Source: an uncultured Lachnobacterium sp.
GTDB taxonomy: Bacteria > Bacillota > Clostridia > Lachnospirales > Lachnospiraceae
Assembly (NCBI GenBank): GCA_937889225.1
Contig: CALAST010000080.1
Span: forward strand, 1 to 13,678
Direction of reading: 5' to 3'
DNA: 13,678 nucleotides
This document shows, in pieces, positions 1-6,772 of this stretch. The notes under the pieces are model-generated. The model ran no database searches and had not been told where the DNA came from. It saw only the letters and a list, made by a program, of their open reading frames with translations. Within the stretch, counting starts at the first letter, position 1; each line of letters starts with the position of its first letter. Both the position numbers and the translations under genes were made by a program.

Positions 1-91
1 TTATAAATAAAGGGATTGGAGATAAAAACGAACATATGTTACTTCAAAAGAGTGGTTTTAATAATAATGCATGAAAACTTGCAGTTACTAC

Positions 92-120
92 TTGCACTTT
101 CTGTAATTTTGTACTAAAAT
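92..120 (+). promoter_or_regulatory. sigma-A promoter of the ferredoxin gene
   Basis: The -35 box TTGCAC (92-97) and the -10 box TAAAAT (115-120) are separated by exactly 17 bp. Each differs from consensus at one position. Transcription would start near 127, leaving a leader of about 45 nt before the ribosome binding site AAGGAGG at 157-163. Confidence 0.75.
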
Positions 121-172
121 ATAAGAAAGTCAAACGGCTTATAATGATCATTATTTAAGGAGGAACAAAATT

Positions 173-340
173 ATGGCATACGTTATTTCTGATTCTTGCG
201 TTAGCTGTGGCACATGTGCAGATGCTTGTCCAGTAGGAGCTATCTCTGCTGGTGATACTCAGTACGTTATCGATGCTGATGCTTGTTTAGACTGTGGTTC
301 ATGTGCAGGTGCATGTCCGGTTGGAGCTATCGAAGGCTAA
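173..340 (+). CDS. clostridial 2[4Fe-4S] ferredoxin
   Basis: A 55-residue low-potential electron carrier of the cytoplasm. In anaerobes this family shuttles electrons between enzymes such as pyruvate:ferredoxin oxidoreductase, hydrogenase and the Rnf complex. Two CxxCxxCxxxCP motifs are visible: C9, C12, C15, C19 and C38, C41, C44, C48. They bind two [4Fe-4S] clusters and show the family's internal duplication, with PVGAI following each motif. The length matches the family norm of about 55 residues. The ATG is preceded by AAGGAGG with a 9-nt gap. The gene has its own promoter and its own terminator, so it is probably a strongly expressed single-gene unit. It was found by eye and the family call is very secure. 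Which redox partner it serves cannot be told from this window. Confidence 0.97.
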   Translation: MAYVISDSCVSCGTCADACPVGAISAGDTQYVIDADACLDCGSCAGACPVGAIEG

Positions 341-360
341 TTTTAATTTTATGAAAAGAA

Positions 361-415
361 AAGACTGTCGCAGAAGCAATCTCTTATGTTATTGCATCTG
401 CGGCAGTCTTTTTAT
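361..415 (+). terminator. intrinsic terminator of the ferredoxin gene
   Basis: A 20-bp stem pairs 361-380 with 391-410, with one G-U pair and one A-A mismatch, around a 10-nt loop. It is followed by CTTTTTATTT. An A-rich stretch on the other side gives a T-rich tail on the minus strand, so it may also stop transcripts arriving from the convergent MerR-type gene. Confidence 0.88.
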
Positions 416-421
416 TTGAAC

Positions 422-473
422 GCAAGCAGCGAATGCGGATTGCGAGTGTCCGCTTTACCGCAAGCTGCTTTGC
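422..473. repeat. dispersed palindromic repeat, left copy
   Basis: Positions 422-459 match the reverse complement of 13624-13661 at about 32 of 38 bases. The unit is palindromic: GCAAGCAGC (422-430) can pair with GCTGCTTTGC (464-473) around an inner GCGGA/TCCGC stem. It sits between the ferredoxin terminator and the end of the MerR-type gene. It has no U-tract, so it does not look like a normal terminator. It is probably a member of a small dispersed repeat family; copy number in the genome is unknown. Confidence 0.6.
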
Positions 474-531
474 TACATTCATACATATACTATCAGCGAA
501 TTTTTCATATCCACTTTTTGATAAATCGTTG

Positions 532-1140
532 TTATTTTTTATCTTTCTGTTTTTTCTTGGCAAAAAATCGTTTCTTTTTTACCCTGCCTTTAATGGCTTC
601 ATCCAATCTTTTAAATCGTTCTTCCTGTATTTCATCCTGTTCCCGCATTAGAAAATTCATTTCTTTTAATACCAGTTCCTGTACATCCCTTCCAATTGTC
701 TGACTCAACTCATCATTGTTTTGAGCAATGGCTTGTCCCACAATTTCACTCATCAACTCCCGAAACTGGCACATTCTGTCTTCTGCCGTAATTTGTACCG
801 ATATCGGTTTCGGAGTTTTTTGTACGGAATTTATCAATTCTTTTGCCTGCGAACCCATCAATGGATTTGGTGAGGTCTGCATTTCCTGATTTAACAATAT
901 CGTAGGGTCTTCTATTTCTCCATTATGTAAAATCATTCGGATTGCCTTAAGCTGATATCCTTGATCCTTTAAGTCTTTAATCTTTTGAAACTCCTGAATA
1001 TTTTCTCTCGTATAATACCGGTGCCCCATCTCATTTCGTGGGATGGTTAACTCAAGCTCCTCCTCCCAGTAACGCAATACATGTGTCTCTACATGCACCA
1101 TATCCGCCGCATCGGAAATCATGTAACGTACTTTTTCCAC
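532..1140 (-). CDS. MerR-type helix-turn-helix DNA-binding protein
   Basis: A 202-residue protein with an N-terminal MerR winged helix-turn-helix (residues about 5-71). The diagnostic pattern VLRYWEEELEL, then GHRYYTRENIQEF, then IKDLKDQGYQLKAIRMIL is clear. The middle (about 75-115) looks unstructured, with several Pro and Ser. Residues about 118-185 are helical and could form a coiled coil, and the C-terminus is very basic (KKKRFFAKKKQKDKK). There is no cysteine-rich metal site and no recognisable small-molecule domain, so it is not a classic metal or drug sensor. The layout of MerR helix-turn-helix plus helical segment plus basic tail recalls chromosome-associated RacA-like proteins, but that is only an analogy. 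The start is GTG, chosen because AAGGAGG lies 7 nt upstream. The gene follows the terminator of the gdpP-rplI-dnaB operon and so should have its own promoter. Confidence 0.85.
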   Translation of the reverse strand: MEKVRYMISDAADMVHVETHVLRYWEEELELTIPRNEMGHRYYTRENIQEFQKIKDLKDQGYQLKAIRMILHNGEIEDPTILLNQEMQTSPNPLMGSQAKELINSVQKTPKPISVQITAEDRMCQFRELMSEIVGQAIAQNNDELSQTIGRDVQELVLKEMNFLMREQDEIQEERFKRLDEAIKGRVKKKRFFAKKKQKDKK

Positions 1141-1161
1141 GAATAGCCCTCCTTATGAAAT

Positions 1162-1200
1162 TAGAACTTTTTTAGAACCTTTTTCTAGAAATGTTTTTCT
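1162..1200 (-). promoter_or_regulatory. phased TAGAA repeats in the MerR-type gene's upstream region
   Basis: TAGAA occurs at 1162-1166, 1173-1177 and 1186-1190 (11 and 13 bp apart), with poly-T between, and a related TTTTTCTA follows at 1194-1201. The block lies between the dnaB terminator and the ribosome binding site of the MerR-type gene. Helical-turn spacing suits an operator bound by a dimeric regulator, possibly the gene's own product. No good -35/-10 pair was found, so the exact promoter is not assigned. Confidence 0.35.
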
Positions 1201-1239
1201 AAAATAAAACAGCCCCTATAATGTTATTATAGAGGTTGT
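1198..1239 (-). terminator. terminator of the gdpP-rplI-dnaB operon
   Basis: On the minus strand an ACAACCTCTATAAT arm pairs with ATTATAGGGGCTGT (1209-1239) around a short AAC loop, with one G-U pair and one mismatch. It is followed by TTTATTTTAG. It lies about 95 bp after the dnaB stop codon. Confidence 0.75.
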
Positions 1240-1333
1240 CCTTAAGTTCTTCAAATTATTTTCATCCAAAAATTTCGACAGGGTGTTACATGTTTTGAAC
1301 TGCTTTTGACATTCTTTTTTGGCAGTTCTGAAC

Positions 1334-2665
1334 TTAATGCTCCAAATTCGCAAACTTGGTATATTCCGGCAACCATGCCAGATTTACCGTTCCAATTGGA
1401 CCATTACGCTGTTTTGCAATAATAATTTCCGAAATACCTTTTAATTCAGTGTCTTTATTATAATAATCATCACGATAAATAAACATTACCACATCGGCAT
1501 CCTGCTCAATCGCCCCGGATTCACGCAAGTCGGAAAGCATAGGTCTATGGTCAGGTCGTTGTTCTACGGCACGAGATAACTGGGATAACGCGATGACCGG
1601 TACATTTAACTCTCTTGCAAGTGCCTTTAAAGAACGGGAAATATCTGAAATTTCCTGCTGACGGGAATCTGAATTTCTACCTGAACCACTCATTAACTGC
1701 AAGTAGTCAATGATGATTAACTTCAAGTCATGTTCCAGTTTATACTTACGACATTTGCTTCGCATTTCCGAAATGCTAATTCCCGGTGTATCATCAATAA
1801 TCAGTTCTGAATCACCAATTACCCCCGCACCTTCCACAAGTTTTTCCCAATCTGCGTCGGAAAGATTACCTGTACGAAGTGCTTGTGCATCGACTCTTGC
1901 TTCCAAGGAAAACAATCGGTTTACTAACTGTTCCTTTGACATTTCCAAAGAGAAAATAGCCGTGCACATATTTTCATGAAAGGCTACATACTGTGCAATG
2001 TTTAATACAAATGCTGTCTTTCCCATAGACGGTCTTGCCGCTACAAGAATCAAATCGGAAGGCTGTAATCCTGCCGTGCGATAATCCAAATCAATAAAAC
2101 CGGTTGGAATTCCTGTTACGGTACCGGTCTGCTTGGATGCTCGTTCGATTTTTTCCAAAGCATTCATAACAACTTGACGAATCGGCACATATTCTCCGCT
2201 GGTTCTATGGCTTAATAAGGCAAATACATCATGTTCTGTTTTATCTAAAACACTTTCTAAAGATTCTTTGCCTGCATAACATTCATTTTCAATATCTTCT
2301 GTAATACGAATAAGTTTCCGCTTGATGGCATTTTCTTTTACAATATTTGCATAATACTTAATATTTGCAGATGTAGGTACCGCTGCAAGCAAATCCCTTA
2401 CAAATTCCAAACTGGATACTTCCTTTGGAACATCCTTTGATTTTAATTTATTCTGCAGCGTAACCAAATCGACCGGAAGACCTGCACTAAATAATTCTAC
2501 CATAGCATCGAATAATGCCCCATACTGCTGATGGTAAAAATTTTCTTTTTGCAGAATCTCCATGGCAGTTACAATCGCATCTTTGTCCATAATCATAGAA
2601 CCGATTACAGACTGCTCTGCCTCCAGGCTATTGGGCATTACTCGTTTTATTAGTGCTTCTTCCAA
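1334..2665 (-). CDS. dnaB: replicative DNA helicase DnaB (DnaC in Bacillus naming)
   Basis: A 443-residue hexameric 5'-3' helicase that unwinds the parental duplex at the replication fork and recruits primase. The N-terminal primase-interacting domain covers residues about 8-110 (PNSLEAEQSVIGSMI is typical). The RecA-like ATPase domain begins near 180. Walker A is ARPSMGKT (210-217), Walker B is LIIIDYLQL (316-324), and the arginine-finger region RQNGPIGTV lies near 419. The length matches the family. The start codon is TTG: AGGAGG lies 7-8 nt upstream (2674-2679), and no better start fits. It is the last gene of the gdpP-rplI-dnaB operon, only 15 bp after rplI, so its ribosome binding site touches the rplI stop codon. 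Confidence 0.97.
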   Translation of the reverse strand: MEEALIKRVMPNSLEAEQSVIGSMIMDKDAIVTAMEILQKENFYHQQYGALFDAMVELFSAGLPVDLVTLQNKLKSKDVPKEVSSLEFVRDLLAAVPTSANIKYYANIVKENAIKRKLIRITEDIENECYAGKESLESVLDKTEHDVFALLSHRTSGEYVPIRQVVMNALEKIERASKQTGTVTGIPTGFIDLDYRTAGLQPSDLILVAARPSMGKTAFVLNIAQYVAFHENMCTAIFSLEMSKEQLVNRLFSLEARVDAQALRTGNLSDADWEKLVEGAGVIGDSELIIDDTPGISISEMRSKCRKYKLEHDLKLIIIDYLQLMSGSGRNSDSRQQEISDISRSLKALARELNVPVIALSQLSRAVEQRPDHRPMLSDLRESGAIEQDADVVMFIYRDDYYNKDTELKGISEIIIAKQRNGPIGTVNLAWLPEYTKFANLEH

Positions 2666-2680
2666 AAGAAAATCCTCCTA

Positions 2681-3127
2681 CTAACCCTCTACAACCTGTA
2701 CAGATAACTTTGCAGTTACCTTCGGATGAAGTTTTACCGGAATTTCATATGTTCCAAGTGCCTTAATCGGGTCACTTAACTGCATTTTTTTCTTATCTAA
2801 TTCTAAATTTACCTGCTCTTTTGCAGCCGCAGCGATTTCTTTTGTGGATACAGTTCCAAAAAGACGACCGCCTTCTCCACATTTTACTTTAACAATTACT
2901 TTTTTTTCTTCTACCACTTTAGAAAGTGCTACTGCATTATCATAAATTTCTTTGGCTACTTTTTCTTCATGTTTTTTCTGAAGTTTTAAGTCATTTAAAT
3001 TTTTGCTGTTTGCTTCTACACCCAATTTTTTCGGAAGAAGGGCATTACGTGCATATCCATCACTTACATTTACAATTTCGCCTTTTTTTCCAAGTGATTT
3101 TACGTCTTCTAATAATATTACTTTCAT
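2681..3127 (-). CDS. rplI: 50S ribosomal protein L9
   Basis: A 148-residue ribosomal protein that binds 23S rRNA at the base of the L1 stalk and helps keep the reading frame. The N-terminal L9 domain carries the signature MKVILLEDVKSLGKKGEIV with GYARNALLPKKLG (residues 24-36). A long connecting helix (about 40-75) leads to the C-terminal domain (about 77-148) with GRLFGTVSTKEIA. The length is the family norm. Its ATG overlaps the gdpP stop codon as ATGA, which suggests translational coupling. The gene lies between gdpP and dnaB as in many Firmicutes. Confidence 0.97.
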   Translation of the reverse strand: MKVILLEDVKSLGKKGEIVNVSDGYARNALLPKKLGVEANSKNLNDLKLQKKHEEKVAKEIYDNAVALSKVVEEKKVIVKVKCGEGGRLFGTVSTKEIAAAAKEQVNLELDKKKMQLSDPIKALGTYEIPVKLHPKVTAKLSVQVVEG

Positions 3128-5172
3128 TCTTGAATATCTCCCTCTCTTAACATATCATTTAATGTTTCTCTGATTTTTTGTTTTGCTTCTAAAATATTGC
3201 AATTGCTAAGCTGTGCACCTGCTACATTTAAGTGACCGCCTCCGCCTAAACGCTCCATAATAATCTGTACATTAATTTCATCTATGGAACGAGCACTTAC
3301 GAAAATACGTCCATGGTATTCCGTCAGTACAAACGATGCCTTAATTCCATTGATGTTCAAAAGCTCGTTTGCTGCCTGTGCACCTACAATCGTCGGGCTT
3401 TCTAAATTTTCGCCCGGACAAATGGAAATTGCAAAATATCTTCGATAAACTTCTGCATTGCGAACTGCATCCGCACGAGCTCTATGGTCTGCCATATCAT
3501 TGCGGAGCATCTTTCGCACACGCGTTACTTCTGCACCGGAACGGCGCAAATATGCCGCAGCTTCAAAGGTTCGCACGCCTGTTTTCGTCATAAAGTTATT
3601 GGTATCAATCAAAATACCTGCATAAATACAATCTGCTTCTCGTGGCTCAAGTTTAAATCCTTCCTGAAAATACTGCAATACTTCTGCAACCATTTCACAA
3701 GCACTCGAAGCATATGGTTCAATATACGAAAGTAATGGATTTTGGATAACTTCATTGCTTTGTCTGTGATGGTCAAATACACAGATATAGTCTGTCCGCT
3801 TTAAAAGTTCCGGACATTCCGTATAGCTTGGCTTATTGGTGTCTACTACCATAAGAAGTGTGTTTCTGCCAGTCATCTCAAGGGCGGTTTCACTATTGAT
3901 AAACATATCCACGGGATATTTATCTTGTGGAAAACACTCTAACAGCGGACGCACCGAAGTTGTCGGGTCATTTACGACAATCTGTGCTTTTTTTCCTAAT
4001 ACTCTTGCTGCACAAAAAATTCCAACAGCCGCCCCAATAGAATCCACATCAGAAATATTATGTCCCATTATAATAACATTATCTCGTCCTTCCATGATTT
4101 CACGAAGTGCCAATGCCTTTACACGAGCTTTTACACGGGTATTTTTCTCTACCTGCTCTGTTTTTCCACCATAATAATGGATTTCACCCATATTTTTGAT
4201 AACTGCCTGGTCACCACCTCGTCCTAAGGCAAGGTCAATGGCAGAACGAGCGTATTCATAGCTTTCCATATAGCGGTCTCCCCTTAAGCCTACACCAATA
4301 CTTAGGGTAACTGCCATCTCATTTCCGACTTTTACGCTTTTTACTTCTTCTAACAGATTAAATTTATCTTCTTCCAACTGCTTTAAGTATTTATATTTGA
4401 AAACTACAAAATATTTGTCCTTTTCTATCTTTTTTACAATACCATCTACATTTGAAAAATACTGATTTACCTTTTTGTCAATTAATGCCGTTAAAAGAGA
4501 GCGTTTTACATCTTCAATACTGTTTAATGCTTCTTCATAATTGTCAATATAAACCAAAGCCGCAACCTGTTTTTGGTCTTGGTTTTCATTCTTGTAACGG
4601 TCTAATGCTGTCTCATCAAACAAATATACGGCTGTCAGATATTCTTGTTCCGATTCATCATCCAGTATGTCTTCTTGTTCAATAAATGCATTAAAACAAA
4701 TTCGCTTTAGAGAAAGTCGAAAAATCTGTTCTTTGTACTCAATACGTACACCTACCGTTACATCATTTTTTTGTAGAAATTCCTTAGTTATCGTTGGAAA
4801 TATCGTAGTAATGGATTTATGGTACTTTTTATCCACACCTGTAAGCAATGCAAATTGCTCATTTACCCACAATAGTTTCCCATTGTTGTCCAATAAAGCA
4901 TATGGTATTTCAAAATCATTTAATAATTTTTTCTGCACCGTAGAATACTGCGTGGCAAAACCTATGATTTCGTTTACAAATTCATGCCTTGCCCTTATGT
5001 ATAATAACAATGCAAATCCCATATATATAAGCAAAAAAGCACTCACTCCCATTCCGCTTTTTACATCATATATATAGATACCTATATTTACCGCTATCAG
5101 AAACATCCCTAAATACAATGGGAAATTCAAATATAACCCGAGGTTTCCATCAAATTTAATATTTTTTTTCAT
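3124..5172 (-). CDS. gdpP: GdpP-type cyclic-di-AMP phosphodiesterase
   Basis: A 682-residue membrane protein of the GdpP/YybT family. The family hydrolyses c-di-AMP to pApA and so tunes potassium and osmolyte uptake, cell-wall homeostasis and beta-lactam tolerance. Two transmembrane helices (about 13-36 and 42-59) are followed by a PAS-like domain (about 85-190, with IPYALLDNNGKLLWVNEQF), which binds heme in Bacillus YybT. A degenerate GGDEF domain spans about 200-335. The DHH domain has H371, D375, D377 (GHNISDVDSIG), D444, D467-H468-H469 and D523. The DHHA1 domain ends with GGGGHLNVAGAQ (643-654). All metal ligands are present, so it should be active. The ATG at 5172 was preferred to one 19 codons upstream because AAGGAG lies 7 nt before it and the upstream residues fit no membrane-protein start. 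It leads the operon with rplI and dnaB. Confidence 0.95.
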   Translation of the reverse strand: MKKNIKFDGNLGLYLNFPLYLGMFLIAVNIGIYIYDVKSGMGVSAFLLIYMGFALLLYIRARHEFVNEIIGFATQYSTVQKKLLNDFEIPYALLDNNGKLLWVNEQFALLTGVDKKYHKSITTIFPTITKEFLQKNDVTVGVRIEYKEQIFRLSLKRICFNAFIEQEDILDDESEQEYLTAVYLFDETALDRYKNENQDQKQVAALVYIDNYEEALNSIEDVKRSLLTALIDKKVNQYFSNVDGIVKKIEKDKYFVVFKYKYLKQLEEDKFNLLEEVKSVKVGNEMAVTLSIGVGLRGDRYMESYEYARSAIDLALGRGGDQAVIKNMGEIHYYGGKTEQVEKNTRVKARVKALALREIMEGRDNVIIMGHNISDVDSIGAAVGIFCAARVLGKKAQIVVNDPTTSVRPLLECFPQDKYPVDMFINSETALEMTGRNTLLMVVDTNKPSYTECPELLKRTDYICVFDHHRQSNEVIQNPLLSYIEPYASSACEMVAEVLQYFQEGFKLEPREADCIYAGILIDTNNFMTKTGVRTFEAAAYLRRSGAEVTRVRKMLRNDMADHRARADAVRNAEVYRRYFAISICPGENLESPTIVGAQAANELLNINGIKASFVLTEYHGRIFVSARSIDEINVQIIMERLGGGGHLNVAGAQLSNCNILEAKQKIRETLNDMLREGDIQE

Positions 5173-5219
5173 GCCTCTGCTCCTTATTGAGTTTATACAA
5201 AATTCAATAGTTAGAGTTA

Positions 5220-5228
5220 AGTATACCA
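5220..5228 (-). promoter_or_regulatory. extended -10 promoter of the gdpP operon
   Basis: On the minus strand TGGTATACT forms an extended -10 box (TG at 5228-5227, TATACT at 5225-5220). The -35 position, TTTATT, is poor, as is common with extended -10 promoters. Transcription would start near 5213, about 40 nt before the gdpP ATG. A further TATAAT (5319-5314) inside the upstream repeat could act as a second, distal promoter. Confidence 0.5.
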
Positions 5229-5305
5229 TTTTATGTGTGTGAAATAAAGTATTTTGAAAAAAATTATAACCTGTCTTATTTTCTTGTATTAAATATTTAT
5301 AGGTT

Positions 5306-5375
5306 AATTTTTTATTATAATATAAAAACCTCTAAAATACCATGACGTTTCCGTGAATTTTAAACTTTTTTTAAT
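5306..5375 (-). repeat. intergenic repeat, copy 1 (partial)
   Basis: It shares AATTTTTTATTATA (5306-5319) and TAAAATACCATGACGTTTC (5333-5351) with copies 2 and 3, but lacks their hairpin end. On the minus strand the first motif contains TATAAT (5319-5314). The stretch towards gdpP (about 5231-5290, with ATTTTGAAAAAA) also resembles 6412-6460 beside copy 3, so this copy is homologous with copy 3 over its downstream flank as well. Confidence 0.7.
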
Positions 5376-5409
5376 TTTATACTAATTATTATTTAGTTTA
5401 TATTAAATG

Positions 5410-5560
5410 AATTTTTTATTATATCGTAAAATCAAGTAAAATACCATGACATTTCTGTCAATTTTCAATTTTTATAAAAATATTTTTGATAAATCCCCAC
5501 TTCTTCCAACATAAAAAGTTTCCTACTTCATGTACTACACATTAAAGTAGGAAACTTTTT
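5410..5560 (-). repeat. 151-bp intergenic direct repeat, copy 2
   Basis: This is near-identical to 6533-6683 in the same orientation, about 80-85% by eye with one or two single-base indels. Shared blocks are AATTTTTTATTATA, TAAAATACCATGAC (5437-5450), ATAAAAATATTTTTGATAAA and a closing hairpin. On the minus strand it reads hairpin, conserved motif, then TATAAT (5423-5418) facing gdpP. In this copy the motif includes the palindrome TGACAGAAATGTCA. The two full copies flank the acetyltransferase gene. Confidence 0.8.
5513..5560 (-). terminator. bidirectional terminator after the acetyltransferase gene
   Basis: A perfect 16-bp stem pairs AAAAAGTTTCCTACTT (5513-5528) with AAGTAGGAAACTTTTT (5545-5560) around a 16-nt loop. 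T-runs follow on both strands. It lies about 75 bp after the acetyltransferase stop codon and insulates that gene from gdpP. Confidence 0.85.
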
Positions 5561-5635
5561 CAGTAAAATGACAGTTTCAATGTTATAATTTTATTTCTTT
5601 ATTGCATACCTTTGGGAATATATTCTTATGTGAGC

Positions 5636-6286
5636 TTACTCTTCTCTAAGCGTATATGGATAGTCCACTTGTAAATCTCTAAAATAATATTCTTTATCAC
5701 GCTCTGTGATTTCTCGCAGTACACGGCAAGGATTTCCTACTGCCACTACATTAGCCGGGATATCTCGTGTTACAATACTTCCTGCACCAATTACTGCGTT
5801 ATCCCCAATAGTAACGCCCGGAAGTACTACAGAATGTGCACCAATCCAAACATTGTTTCCAATATGAATTGGCAACGAGTAATGAGCTACCATCTCCCTA
5901 TAAAGCGGGTAAACCGGATGACCTGTAGTGCAAAGGGTTACATTTGGTCCAATCATTACTTTGTCACCAATATGAATTTCTCCATCATCTACTAACACCA
6001 AATTAAAATTTGCATAAAAATTTTCTCCCACATGCACATGATTTCCATAAGACATATGTACCGGTGTCTCAATATAGATATGTTCTTTGCAACTACCCAA
6101 AAGACCTTTCATAATTTCTGTTCTTTTATCCCATTCTGTTGGATGTGTATTATTATAATCATAAATGACTGCCTTACAGTGGTCACGTTCCGCCTGCAGC
6201 TCTTTCTCCTGCTGCATATCTATCGGGTCTTTGTGACCATGCTCATAAAATAACATTCCATTATTAATTCTGTCTCGTAAGTGCAT
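5636..6286 (-). CDS. maltose/galactoside O-acetyltransferase family protein
   Basis: A 216-residue cytoplasmic enzyme of the LacA/Maa group, which moves an acetyl group from acetyl-CoA to a sugar hydroxyl. The N-terminal Mac domain spans about 3-57 (the stretch before TEIMKGLLG). The left-handed beta-helix follows, with hexapeptide repeats such as IHIGDKVMIGPNVTL, IHIGNNVWIGAHSVV and ITIG-like VTIGDNAVIGAGSIV. The likely catalytic base is H123 in TTGHP. The C-terminus has VAVGNPCRVLREI, typical of the family. The start at 6286 was chosen because AGGAGG lies 6-7 nt before it; an ATG 15 codons upstream has no ribosome binding site. The physiological substrate is unknown: these enzymes may serve detoxification of non-metabolised sugars. 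It is a single gene, flanked by repeats. Confidence 0.92.
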   Translation of the reverse strand: MHLRDRINNGMLFYEHGHKDPIDMQQEKELQAERDHCKAVIYDYNNTHPTEWDKRTEIMKGLLGSCKEHIYIETPVHMSYGNHVHVGENFYANFNLVLVDDGEIHIGDKVMIGPNVTLCTTGHPVYPLYREMVAHYSLPIHIGNNVWIGAHSVVLPGVTIGDNAVIGAGSIVTRDIPANVVAVGNPCRVLREITERDKEYYFRDLQVDYPYTLREE

Positions 6287-6349
6287 AGCAAATCCTCCTA
6301 GGTTTTTATTCGATATTATCAAAAATAACAATTTGATTATGTTTAGATT

Positions 6350-6378
6350 ATCTTAACACATTTTGTACTATTATACAA
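6350..6378 (-). promoter_or_regulatory. promoter of the acetyltransferase gene with an overlapping palindrome
   Basis: On the minus strand TTGTAT (6378-6373) and TAAGAT (6355-6350) are separated by 17 bp, each matching consensus at four of six positions. The -35 box overlaps the palindrome TTGTA-N6-TACAA (6363-6378), a plausible repressor operator. Transcription would start near 6343. Confidence 0.45.
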
Positions 6379-6465
6379 TCTTGAGTTTCCTTACCTTTCC
6401 ATCATTTTCTGCGTATAAAAGAAAGCATTTTGAAAAAATGATATCCTACCTCATATTTCATAACA

Positions 6466-6507
6466 AAATAAAACTGCTGCATCCATACATGTACTCTGCA
6501 ACAGTTT
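6466..6507 (-). terminator. terminator-like hairpin in the acetyltransferase leader
   Basis: On the minus strand AAACTGTTGCA pairs with TGCAGCAGTTT (6471-6507) with one G-U pair, followed by TTATTTTG. Pairing is better on the minus strand than on the plus, so it acts leftward. It lies 25-70 nt downstream of the TATAAT in repeat copy 3, so it would cut off transcripts from that box before the gene, as a second insulator or attenuator. The matching leader of copy 1 lacks it. Confidence 0.6.
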
Positions 6508-6532
6508 CAATGTTATAATTTTCATTTTGCTA

Positions 6533-6683
6533 AATTTTTTATTATAGCATAAAATCTTCTAAAATACCATGACGTTTCTGGCCATTTTTAAATTTTTATA
6601 AAAATATTTTTGATAAATCCACACTTTCTCCAACGCAAAAAGTTCCCTACTTTATATACTACACTCTTAAAGTAGGGAACTTT
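6533..6683 (-). repeat. 151-bp intergenic direct repeat, copy 3
   Basis: Same unit and orientation as 5410-5560: AATTTTTTATTATA (6533-6546), TAAAATACCATGACGTTTC (6560-6578), ATAAAAATATTTTTGATAAA and the closing hairpin (6639-6683). On the minus strand TATGCTATAAT is an extended-looking -10 (TATAAT at 6546-6541) facing the acetyltransferase gene. Confidence 0.8.
6639..6683 (-). terminator. terminator after the NfeD-SPFH operon
   Basis: A perfect 16-bp stem pairs AAAGTTCCCTACTTTA (6639-6654) with TAAAGTAGGGAACTTT (6668-6683) around a 13-nt loop, with T-rich sequence on the minus-strand side. It is homologous to the hairpin at 5513-5560. One T-A pair there is C-G here on both arms, so pairing has been kept. 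Confidence 0.82.
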
Positions 6684-6772
6684 CTTCATTTAAATAATGC
6701 AAATATTTAGCTTATAACCGAATAACTATCATAATCAATAAATTCAAAACCAATTAATAAACACATTTGCCT

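Larger units (their letters stand above)
5173..5635. other. AT-rich intergenic region between gdpP and the acetyltransferase gene
   Basis: This 463-bp stretch has no plausible gene. It holds the gdpP promoter, two tandem copies of a promoter-like repeat (from 5306 and from 5410) and a strong hairpin (5513-5560). A TTTCAATGTTATAATTTT stretch near 5574 recurs near 6503. Confidence 0.7.
6287..6772. other. intergenic region upstream of the acetyltransferase gene
   Basis: This 486-bp stretch has no plausible gene. It holds the acetyltransferase promoter and a palindrome, a terminator-like hairpin (6471-6507), the third copy of the intergenic repeat (6533-6683) with its own hairpin, and about 90 bp of featureless AT-rich DNA after the SPFH gene. 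Confidence 0.7.

Noticed and set aside
1710..1979. Plus-strand ORF of 89 codons inside dnaB
   Set aside because: It is a shadow of the dnaB reading frame, with no ribosome binding site and no recognisable domain.
5173..5229. Upstream in-frame ATG at 5229 for gdpP
   Set aside because: It has no ribosome binding site, and the promoter at 5220-5228 would start transcription after it. AAGGAG before the ATG at 5172 decides the start.
5410..6683. Acetyltransferase gene plus flanking repeats as a composite transposon
   Set aside because: The repeats are direct, non-coding, promoter/terminator-like, and show no terminal inverted repeats or transposase. Tandem duplication of upstream regions explains them better.
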